Below, piece by piece: positions 53,043-60,687 of a stretch of 64,000 nucleotides of DNA. The position numbers and the translations under genes are program-made. Source of the stretch: Kiloniellaceae bacterium (GTDB lineage Bacteria > Pseudomonadota > Alphaproteobacteria > Kiloniellales > Kiloniellaceae). Numbering within the stretch: the first letter of the stretch is position 1; every line of letters begins with the position of its first letter. Below the pieces are notes generated by a model. That model saw nothing but the letters and a program-made list of their open reading frames with translations. It ran no database searches and had not been told where the DNA came from. The stretch is from NCBI GenBank assembly GCA_021776195.1, contig JAJFGK010000044.1:62001-126000 (forward strand), in the 5' to 3' direction.

Positions 53043-54095
53043 TTAGGACCCTGCGGCGAAGGCCTTGAAAGCCTCGACGAGGCCCTCGGCGTAGGCTGCG
53101 ACCCGTTCCTTGGCGAGCCGGCATTCCTGTTCGTTCGAGCCGAAGAAGGGCTCGACCAGGACCGAGGGCACAGAGGCGGTGGCGCTGACATTGCCGAAAC
53201 CGCGGTCGCCGGCCCGCAGCACCTTGACCCCGCGGTCCGCCGATCCGACCCGCTCGAAGATCCGGACCATGGCCTCCTGAACGTCCCTGGCGAGCCGGGG
53301 CGACTGTGGGTGGGCTTCGCTGCAAAGCGTCTCGCTGCCGCGCGCGCGTGCGCTGGCGGCGTTGAAGTGCAGCTCGATGATGGCGTCCGGCAGGAAGGCG
53401 GCGGCGGCCCGGTAGGCGCCCTGAATACCGACGTTGTCGCGAAAAAAGGTGCGCGCCGCGATGTCCCGGCCCGCGGCGGCCAGCTCCATGCGCCGGGCGA
53501 TCTCCTTGTTGAAGGGGTACTCGCTCTGGTCGATGGGCGGCAGTGCGTGGGCGCCCGAGCGGCGTTCGCTGTGTCCCACGATGATCGCCAGTCGGGTCAT
53601 CGCCGCGTCAGGGGGCGAATCCTCGTCCCTGTCGTCTTCATCGTCGCGGCCCAGGGGACCGGCCGAGTCGAGCAAATCGTCGAGGGCGAAACGCAGACTC
53701 TTCACGCGTGGCGCCAGGTCCGCATCGGCAAGATCCGCCGCGGGGCCGTCGAGGATGTCGGCAAAATCCCGCCGCACCTCGGCGAATCCCTCACGGAGAA
53801 CGCGTGCCGGGCTGGGACGCACCAGGGTCACGGCGGAAACCGCCCGAGTCGGGCTGTTGGCGTAGGGCATGGCCACGATTGTTTGGCCGATCAGGGCCTC
53901 GGGAACGTCGAAGGAAACACTGGCACCCGCGCCGAGCAGACGGCGGAACTCGGTCCCGTCGCTCTCGATCAGCCAGTTGATCTCGCGTTTTTCCGCTTCG
54001 CTCGGGTTCGCCCGATTAAAGGCGGTCGCCCGGTAAGTCACCGTTTCGCCGGCTTGAGCGGTTTCCGGGCCCTCGACTTTTCGCACCAAAAGCAT
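53043..54095 (-). CDS. N-acetylmuramoyl-L-alanine amidase-like protein with N-terminal Ig-like domain
   Basis: 350 residues. Residues 1-100 form an Ig/PKD-like domain (ETVTYRATAFNRANPSEAE), then an acidic linker (DDEDDRDEDS), and the Amidase_3 domain from about 165: H175 (IVGHSERRSG), a Glu in PFNKE, the second His in ELHFNA, and the catalytic-type Glu in VLVEPFFGSNEQE. It would cut the amide between MurNAc and the peptide stem of peptidoglycan. No signal peptide is visible, so its delivery is unclear. ATG 54095 has GGGAGG 5 bases upstream. It is convergent with the patatin. Confidence 0.8.
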   Translation of the reverse strand: MLLVRKVEGPETAQAGETVTYRATAFNRANPSEAEKREINWLIESDGTEFRRLLGAGASVSFDVPEALIGQTIVAMPYANSPTRAVSAVTLVRPSPARVLREGFAEVRRDFADILDGPAADLADADLAPRVKSLRFALDDLLDSAGPLGRDDEDDRDEDSPPDAAMTRLAIIVGHSERRSGAHALPPIDQSEYPFNKEIARRMELAAAGRDIAARTFFRDNVGIQGAYRAAAAFLPDAIIELHFNAASARARGSETLCSEAHPQSPRLARDVQEAMVRIFERVGSADRGVKVLRAGDRGFGNVSATASVPSVLVEPFFGSNEQECRLAKERVAAYAEGLVEAFKAFAAGS

Positions 54096-54358
54096 CTCGA
54101 CCTCCCAAAGGCTATGATTTTGATTTGCCATCGATTGTCGAGCCGATAGGACGGCAATCGAGTGGCGCGCATCGTCGGAAAAAGCATTGGATCACATTGA
54201 GCCAGTGTCACTGAAATGTCCGGACGGGGCAACATTTCGACTTGCAAAACACGACTGAGCTACGGGCTGAGTTCTGCGTCGGAAGGATTCCAAACAGACG
54301 CTCGCGCGCGCCACCGAGCCACCGCCGACGTGAAGACCTTACGCCAACCAGGAAACGG

Positions 54359-55891
54359 TCACTGGGCGATTTTTCGATTCAGATTTTCTGGCGCCTCGAC
54401 GGCGTCGACCTGTCTGGGGAAATCGAGGGCGACCGTGGTTCCCTTGCCGTAGACCGAATCGATCTTCAGCGTGGCATCGTGCATCTGAGCCAACGACTTG
54501 ACGATGGACAGGCCCAGCCCGGTCCCTTCATAGGGACGGTTGATCTCGCCGCGAACCTGGAAAAAGGGTTGCATGACGAGCGGCAGGTCATCATTGCGTA
54601 TCCCGATGCCGTTATCTTTCACGCAGATAGACAGAGTCTCGTCGTCGGGACTTCTCGCCGACAGGGTGACGGTGCCGCCTTCGGGGGTAAACTTGATCGC
54701 GTTGGACAGCAAATTGATGACGATGCGGCGCAGGGCGGTCGAGTCCGCGTAGATGCACCAACCAACGCCTTCGAGTTCCGACCTGAGGTCGAGCCGGGCC
54801 TTCTCCGCATGGGGCGCCATGATTCGCAGGCAGAAGTCCAATTCCGCTTTCAGTTCGAGAACTTCCTTTTCAATGGTGCGCTCGCCGGCTTCGGCCTTTG
54901 AGAACTCCAGAATCTCGTTGATGATTTCAAGAAGATGCCGGCCGCTCTCGATGATGTAGGTGATGTACTCTTCGCAGTTGTCGAGCCCCGACTTAGTTTG
55001 CGCGCCCTTCAGTATCACCTCGGAGAACCCGATGATCGCATTCAGCGGCGTCCGAAGCTCATGGCTCATTGTCGCGAGGAATGTGGTTTTGGACCGGCTT
55101 GCGGCCTCGGCGTTCTCCTTGGCCCGGGTCAGGTTTTCCTCGATCAGGCGTTGCTCGGTGATGTCCTGAACCACCACAACCGCTCCACCTTCTTTCGTCC
55201 TGTTGATGGCAAGGTCCAGGATGCGTTCGTCGAGGGTACGGAGTTCGGCGCGGTCATTGGTATCGATCGTCGCACCACGCAGCATTTCGCCGATCACGGC
55301 ATCCAAAGGAGTCTGGTTCGCGCCAACCGGCGTGAGACGAACCGCCGCGGGGCCAGGCGAGGGCACCAGTTTGCAGCCCAGTTCGACGAATTTCTTGTTG
55401 AAGGCGATCAACTCCCCATTGGCGTCGAGCGCGGCGAGCCCGGATCCGGTATTGTCCAGCGTCGTTTGCAGCAACCCGCTGCGCTGCGCCAGGATCCTCT
55501 GCGTGGTCGCGTTTGCGCAAGCGAAGCGGATCGCTCGCTCGATCAGGGCCGGCGTAAGCTCATCTTTGTTGAGGTAGTCCGCCGCACCCGCATTACTCGC
55601 GGCGATATCGATTTCGTGGTCTTGAAGGCCGGTCAGCAGGATCATCGGTACATCGTGACCTCTGGCCTTGGCCGCCACCATGAACTCGATACCTGTTTGG
55701 ACTCCGATACGGTAGTCGACCAAGGCGACATCGAAAGCCTGTTTGCCCAGGGCCTCCAGTGCCTTTTCAAAGGTTTGACACCAGACAATCTCGTAGCGTG
55801 CCCTGCCAATCGAATTGATGGCATCGCTGGTTAGAAAATAGTCATCGTCGTCATCTTCAACGAGAAGTACATGTATTGCCTGAGAGGCCAT
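54359..55891 (-). CDS. REC-PAS-histidine kinase (hybrid sensor)
   Basis: 510 residues in an unusual order: receiver domain first (about residues 6-125, phosphoacceptor D59 in ALVDYRIG, Lys in YLNKDEL), then a PAS-like domain (about 140-255), HisKA with H277 in the MSHELRTPLNAIIGF segment, and an HATPase domain with N-box (INLLSNAIKFTPEGG) and G-box (GTGLGLS). Cytoplasmic, without membrane segments. Such proteins relay a signal from another kinase through the receiver. GAGAAGG is 14 bases upstream of the ATG. Partners are probably the kinase and response regulator to its right. Confidence 0.9.
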   Translation of the reverse strand: MASQAIHVLLVEDDDDDYFLTSDAINSIGRARYEIVWCQTFEKALEALGKQAFDVALVDYRIGVQTGIEFMVAAKARGHDVPMILLTGLQDHEIDIAASNAGAADYLNKDELTPALIERAIRFACANATTQRILAQRSGLLQTTLDNTGSGLAALDANGELIAFNKKFVELGCKLVPSPGPAAVRLTPVGANQTPLDAVIGEMLRGATIDTNDRAELRTLDERILDLAINRTKEGGAVVVVQDITEQRLIEENLTRAKENAEAASRSKTTFLATMSHELRTPLNAIIGFSEVILKGAQTKSGLDNCEEYITYIIESGRHLLEIINEILEFSKAEAGERTIEKEVLELKAELDFCLRIMAPHAEKARLDLRSELEGVGWCIYADSTALRRIVINLLSNAIKFTPEGGTVTLSARSPDDETLSICVKDNGIGIRNDDLPLVMQPFFQVRGEINRPYEGTGLGLSIVKSLAQMHDATLKIDSVYGKGTTVALDFPRQVDAVEAPENLNRKIAQ

Positions 55892-56240
55892 ATTCGGAAC
55901 CTACCTTCTCAGATACTTTTTCTCTTTGATCTCTAAAGTGCTCTGCCACATGATAATTATGCCCTCGGACGCATAAATAAACAGTAAATTCTAATAATGG
56001 CGGGCGACGCGCCCAGAAGTACCGAATGCCATTAAGAGGAGAAGATCATCTTCCTCTGTTAGTTGCTGTGACCTTGCTCCAGGGACTATCTCGTCTCTTC
56101 TCGCAATTACTATGGCGGGGCGATTGCACGCCTGTTACCCAGTCGCGGAATCGGAACCTGCGGTGATGGCGAGGCGCCAGGGTCACGCAAGGTGCAGGCC
56201 AACGGTCTTTTTTATCGCTCTTGGATGCTATCCACTGGAA
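55892..56240. other. Gap upstream of the REC-PAS kinase
   Basis: 349 bases, AT-rich near 55915-56000 (TAATTATG, AATAAACAGTAAATTC), where the promoter of the REC-PAS kinase should lie. The right half looks like ordinary GC-rich spacer after the response-regulator stop codon. A short plus-strand open frame there has no ribosome-binding site or motif, so I do not call it. Confidence 0.6.
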
Positions 56241-56705
56241 TCAGGTCCGCCTCGCGCATTCCGGCGGCAGGGCGACGATTTCGACCCAATAGCTGCAAAG
56301 GACGGTGACGATCTCGACCAGACGGTCGAATGTGACGGGCTTGGTGATGAAGGAGTTCACCCCCAGGCCGTAGGTCTTGACGATGTCGACTTCCGCCTCG
56401 GAGGTTGTCAGCACGACAACAGGGATGCGGCATAGGTCGGGATCGGCCTTCATTTCCATCAAGGCTTCGCGGCCATCCTTCTTGGGCATATTGAGATCCA
56501 AGAGGACCAATCCCGGATAAGGCTGGCCGGCAAGCTCTTCGAAATCGCCCTTGCGGAGCAGGTAGTCCATCAAACGCTGCCCATCTTCGACAAAGTCCAG
56601 CCGGTTGTTCAGCTTGCCGGCCTCGAAGGCTTCCTTGATCATAAACCGATCGTCTGCGTCGTCGTCCGCAATCAGAATGGTGATGGGGTGGGTCTCTCTG
56701 GTCAC
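56241..56705 (-). CDS. Single-domain response regulator (Rcp1-like)
   Basis: 154 residues: one receiver domain and no output domain. Acidic pocket ILIADDDADDRFM, phosphoacceptor D70 in LLDLNMPKKDG, and the conserved T and K (VVLTTSE, ITKPVTF). It resembles the Rcp1-type regulators paired with phytochrome-like kinases. The GTG start at 56705 overlaps the kinase stop (GTGA) and has GGAGG 7 bases upstream, so kinase and regulator are translationally coupled. Confidence 0.9.
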   Translation of the reverse strand: MTRETHPITILIADDDADDRFMIKEAFEAGKLNNRLDFVEDGQRLMDYLLRKGDFEELAGQPYPGLVLLDLNMPKKDGREALMEMKADPDLCRIPVVVLTTSEAEVDIVKTYGLGVNSFITKPVTFDRLVEIVTVLCSYWVEIVALPPECARRT

Positions 56706-59215
56706 GATGAAGCCTCCGGCACAGACTGTTTTGCGGGCAGGGTGATTGAAAACGTGGCCCCCTCGCCGGGGACTGACTTGGCCTTGATGGAACCGGCATG
56801 GCGCTCCGCGATCTTGCGGCAGGTGGCCAGACCGATTCCGGTGCCCTCGTACTCCTCGCGACCGTGCAGTCTTTGAAAGATTCCGAAGATGCGTTCGGCG
56901 TAGACTTCCTCGAATCCGATCCCGTTGTCGGATACGACAATCTCGCACTGGGCAACGGTGTCGGGACGCGGGGGCTCGAGAATCCGGGCGCTGACCTTGA
57001 CCAGGGGCGCGACGCCCTCGCGGCTGAACTTCAGAGCGTTCACAAGGAGGTTCTGCAGCAGCATTCGCATTTGCAGCGGATCGGCCTCCAGCGTCGTCAG
57101 GTCGCCCAATTCGACCTTTCCACCGCCTTCTTCGAGCCGAGCCTGGAGATCGTCGACGACGTCCCGCGCGACAGCTTCCAGATCAACGGCGATGAAGGGA
57201 CTGGCTTGCGTCGTTACCCGGGAATAGGTCAACAGGTCGTTGATGAGCGTTCGCATGCGGGTCGCCGCGCTTTGCATGCGCTCAATGTAGTTGGCGCCGG
57301 TCTCGTCCAGTCTGTCCCCATAAGCTTTGCTGAGACGATCGCCGAAGGCTTCGATCTTGCGCAGCGGCTCTTGCAAATCGTGCGAGGCCACCGAGGCGAA
57401 ATTCTGCAGTTCTTCATTGCTCCGCTGGAGCTCCTGCTCGCGCAGTTTCAACTCGGTGACATCGGTGTGGAGAACGACGGTCCCGCCGCTGTCGGTGCGC
57501 TTCTCATTGGCCAGAATCCATCGGCCGTCCGCGAGATGGCGCTCAACGACGTGGCTTTGCAGCTTGTGATGCTCAAGACGGATGGCGAGCCGTTCCTCGG
57601 TGCTGAGTTCTTCCGGACCATTTAGGGGATCTTGCAGGATCTCCGCCCGACTGATGGCTTCGTAGTCGACACCGGGTTCGATTATCGTTTGAAGTGTCGG
57701 ATAAAGATTCAGGTAGTGGCTGTTGTGCGTGACGAGCTTGTCGTCCTCGTCGAACAGCGCGAAACCTTGTGGAATGCTCTCGATTATGGTGTTTCGCGTG
57801 CGCCCCTCGGTCGCCGCGGCCGCCAGCTCGGCTTCCTTGATACGGGTGGCGTCGAGAATGATCCCATCCCATAGGACCGAGCCGTCGGCTTGACGGTGGG
57901 GACGGGCGATGGCGTGGGTAAACTTGCGCTTCCCATCGCGCGTGACGATCGTCGCCTCCACGTCCCACATCTTCAGAGCCTTCGATGCGGCGATCAATCT
58001 GTCCCGGAAGGTGGCGTAGTACTCCGACCCGTGACGGTCGAACAGGGCCTGGGGGTCGGCGACGATTTCCTCTGGCGAAACGCCGAACAGCTCGCGCGCT
58101 CCCTCGCTGATGTAGGTGTAGCGAATGTCGCCGTCCGGGGTGACTTTGCGCTGATAGACGACGCCAGGCACGCTGGCGGCCAATGAGGCAAATCGATCGT
58201 TCGCCGACTGCAGGGCGGTCTTCCGGTGATCGGTTTCGACGGCCAGCCGGGCCAGGGAGGCCATGGCCTCGAGGATCTGTTGATCTGTGACATCCGGAAG
58301 GCGCTTTGTGCCGAGATAGAGCGCCAGAATGCCAAGCGGTTCATCGCTTGAACTGAGGACGGGCCTCGCCCAGCAGGTTTGCAGCCCGGCTGTCAGCGCG
58401 GCCTCTCGCAGGGCGGAGGCCTGACTTGGGTCATCCAGGAAATCGACCAGTAGCTCCTGATCGCTTGCGTCGGCACCGTCATGTTGCGCGGCCTCGGTCT
58501 TGGCGCAGCGCCGTTGAAGCTGTTCTTGCAGTACGGGGGCAAGATCCTGAGTGGAGGTTCCGAACCGGGCACATTTGTCGGGACCGAACAGCAGCAGGGA
58601 ACAACGGCTGTTCGACACGCAAGTCTCGACCACCGTGGCGATCTTTTCCAGTGTCTTGGCCAGGCTGAAGTCGCGCCCCAGTGACGCCAGAATATCAAGC
58701 TGGCCTTTGGTCAGCAGGCTAATCCGGTGTTCGACCATCACCGATTCGGCAACCGCATCGAATTCGCCGACCTCATTGGCGAGGAGCTCGACCAGGACCG
58801 CCGGGCGTTTCCTATCGATCGTGACCGGGGTCACGCGACAGAGGCTGTTCTTGGGGCTCGTTTCCGACCGGGTGACCCAGTGACCGTGGGTTGATTGACC
58901 CGGGGCCAGTAGTTTCCATGACCGGGTGACCCAATCTTGCGTCGCACTCGAGATCAGGTCGGACCTTCCTGGCAGCGCTTCGAATTTCTCCTCGTCCCAA
59001 AAAGCGACAGCCGCTTGGTTGGCCCAGCAGGGGCTCTGCTCTTCCAGATCCCAAACCCAGATCGGCTTGGAGATCAGGTTAAGGACGGCGAGTTGGTCTC
59101 GGTTCACCTGTCCCGCTTCTCCAGGCCGGGCCTGGTCTGCGGCAGAGGTGATATCGCTGGGCGCCATGGAGTCCGAGGCTCCTGCATTGGGCATTCTTGA
59201 GTTCTGCAACGGCAT
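56702..59215 (-). CDS. PAS/GAF-domain sensor histidine kinase
   Basis: 837 residues without transmembrane segments. Predicted order: PAS-like (about 38-165), GAF-like (about 170-330), PAS (340-465, SVPGVVYQRKVTPDG, DGIILDATRIKEAE), PAS (470-590, SIPQGFALFDEDD), HisKA with H612 (SHDLQEPLRK), HATPase (SDNGIGFE, GTGIGLA). The SHDLQEPL box is that of phytochrome-type kinases, but the chromophore Cys of a bilin GAF is not evident, so light sensing is not claimed. It phosphorylates the coupled Rcp1-like regulator. ATG 59215 has GGAAG 9 bases upstream. Confidence 0.9.
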   Translation of the reverse strand: MPLQNSRMPNAGASDSMAPSDITSAADQARPGEAGQVNRDQLAVLNLISKPIWVWDLEEQSPCWANQAAVAFWDEEKFEALPGRSDLISSATQDWVTRSWKLLAPGQSTHGHWVTRSETSPKNSLCRVTPVTIDRKRPAVLVELLANEVGEFDAVAESVMVEHRISLLTKGQLDILASLGRDFSLAKTLEKIATVVETCVSNSRCSLLLFGPDKCARFGTSTQDLAPVLQEQLQRRCAKTEAAQHDGADASDQELLVDFLDDPSQASALREAALTAGLQTCWARPVLSSSDEPLGILALYLGTKRLPDVTDQQILEAMASLARLAVETDHRKTALQSANDRFASLAASVPGVVYQRKVTPDGDIRYTYISEGARELFGVSPEEIVADPQALFDRHGSEYYATFRDRLIAASKALKMWDVEATIVTRDGKRKFTHAIARPHRQADGSVLWDGIILDATRIKEAELAAAATEGRTRNTIIESIPQGFALFDEDDKLVTHNSHYLNLYPTLQTIIEPGVDYEAISRAEILQDPLNGPEELSTEERLAIRLEHHKLQSHVVERHLADGRWILANEKRTDSGGTVVLHTDVTELKLREQELQRSNEELQNFASVASHDLQEPLRKIEAFGDRLSKAYGDRLDETGANYIERMQSAATRMRTLINDLLTYSRVTTQASPFIAVDLEAVARDVVDDLQARLEEGGGKVELGDLTTLEADPLQMRMLLQNLLVNALKFSREGVAPLVKVSARILEPPRPDTVAQCEIVVSDNGIGFEEVYAERIFGIFQRLHGREEYEGTGIGLATCRKIAERHAGSIKAKSVPGEGATFSITLPAKQSVPEASS

Positions 59216-59361
59216 TCGCGAGGACTTCCCGTTTCGAAGAAAAGGCCGTTCCGCCCGGCGCTACATGAGCCTTACGACTTCTTCTGATGCAGCGGTTTTT
59301 AGTGTAGCGATGGAGCGACACCCAAGATCGGCATCGATCATCGCAGAACAGTTTTAAGATT

Positions 59362-59381
59362 GAGTTACTAGGTTGTAACTC
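59362..59381. promoter_or_regulatory. GAGTTAC-N6-GTAACTC palindrome, candidate operator
   Basis: Perfect 7-base inverted repeat with a 6-base spacer in the 236-base divergent region between the sensor kinase (leftward) and the ATP-grasp/MFS operon (rightward), 70 bases before the latter's start. It looks like a dimeric repressor or response-regulator site. No DNA-binding regulator is encoded nearby. Confidence 0.45.
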
Positions 59382-59451
59382 TCGCGCAGTGGTTTCAGGG
59401 TATTTTAATCAATGTTGCTTAGGGTCGCGCTCGCCTTGAGGAAATTTTGTT

Positions 59452-60675
59452 TTGGGTACGATGGTTGAGTCATTTTCGAATGTCCCCTTAGCGCTGGACG
59501 AACAGCAGCCGACGATCGCGCCACGGCGTGTCGGACGGGCGTCCGAGCTCGCGGCGCAGATCGACAGGCTTTTCTCCCAGATGCGGATTGCCGTGATTTT
59601 TGGCGGCGACAAGACAGCTGAAGGCGCGGTCATCAACCAGACCCCAAATACCCGGCCCTGGAAGAGCTACCAAGCCGTCGCGGCGGACATTGCCACGGCT
59701 CTTACAAGAATTGGGTTTCAGCATGTCGTGCTCTTGGCCGACGACATGCGGCTGGGCGAGAATCTGAAGAAACTCGGGATCCATATGGCCTGGCTCAACA
59801 CCGGTGGTGTCCAGGGATACAATCCGGTCTGCCATGCCTCTTCGATGCTGGAGCTGTTCGGCATTCCCTACGTCGGACATGACCCGCTGGTCGGCGGCAA
59901 TCTGGACAACAAGCACGTCTTCAAGCGCGAGCTCGAGGCGATGGGTATCCGAACGGCGCCGTTTCTGACCTGGCACCTTTCGCGCGGTCCCTTCGAGCCG
60001 GCACAGAACGAGCGTTTTCGACGCGTCTTTGCCGGCTACAACGGACCGTTCATCGTGAAACCGGTCTCAGGCCGGGCGTCGCTGCATGTCAAGGTCGCGG
60101 CGTGTCGCGCCGACCTGACCGACGCGGTGGCCGCGGTGTTCCACGCGACCGAAAACCACGTGTTGATCGAAACCTATCTTCCCGGCAGAGAGTATTGCAT
60201 CGCGGCCTGTGGCCCGGTCATCGCCCGCGCCGGCGTCCTCGAGCAGCGCGATGGCCCCTTTGTGTTCGCCGCGGTGGAACGCGTCCTCGACATGGGCGAA
60301 AAGATTTTTACATCGATGGACCTTCGCCCCATCACCGCGGACCGGGTGCGGCCGCTGAACCGGGAGAAAGACTGTGACGTGCTCGGGCGTCTCGAGGCGC
60401 TGGCGCGGGAGGTTTTCACGGAGCTCCATCTGGAAACCCTCATCCGACTGGACGTCCGGGCCGATGAGGCCGATGAACTCTACGTCCTGGAAGCCAACCC
60501 GAAACCGGATTTGAAGGCGCCGTCCGAGGCGCAAACCAGCATTGTGTGCGAGTGTCTCGCAGATGAGGGGATGAGCTATGACGATCTCATCTACTCGCTG
60601 ATCGCGGACCGGATCGACCTCCTCTTCAGCCAGAAACGTGGCACCGTCACGCACCTCCTGGCGTTGCTGGACTGA
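59452..60675 (+). CDS. ATP-grasp protein, D-alanine-D-alanine-ligase-like
   Basis: 407 residues. A Rossmann-like start (MRIAVIFGGDK, about residues 43-53), then the Ddl-like central part and the ATP-grasp core (GPFIVKPVSGRASLHV, VLIETYLPGREYCIAACG, RLDVRADEADELYVLEANPKPDLK, metal-site Glu and Asn). It differs from Ddl in the N-terminal half and lies far from any cell-wall cluster, so the ligated substrates are unknown. TTG 59452 is chosen because TGAGGAAA (59437-59444) is at the right distance; ATG 59461 is an alternative 3 codons later. First gene of a three-gene operon. Confidence 0.82.
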   Translation: MGTMVESFSNVPLALDEQQPTIAPRRVGRASELAAQIDRLFSQMRIAVIFGGDKTAEGAVINQTPNTRPWKSYQAVAADIATALTRIGFQHVVLLADDMRLGENLKKLGIHMAWLNTGGVQGYNPVCHASSMLELFGIPYVGHDPLVGGNLDNKHVFKRELEAMGIRTAPFLTWHLSRGPFEPAQNERFRRVFAGYNGPFIVKPVSGRASLHVKVAACRADLTDAVAAVFHATENHVLIETYLPGREYCIAACGPVIARAGVLEQRDGPFVFAAVERVLDMGEKIFTSMDLRPITADRVRPLNREKDCDVLGRLEALAREVFTELHLETLIRLDVRADEADELYVLEANPKPDLKAPSEAQTSIVCECLADEGMSYDDLIYSLIADRIDLLFSQKRGTVTHLLALLD

Positions 60676-60687
60676 GGGGGATCCGAC

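Noticed and set aside
56702..59215. Phytochrome photoreceptor
   Set aside because: The SHDLQEPL kinase box and Rcp1-like partner resemble phytochrome systems, but no PHY domain or clear bilin-binding Cys is visible and no haem oxygenase gene is nearby.
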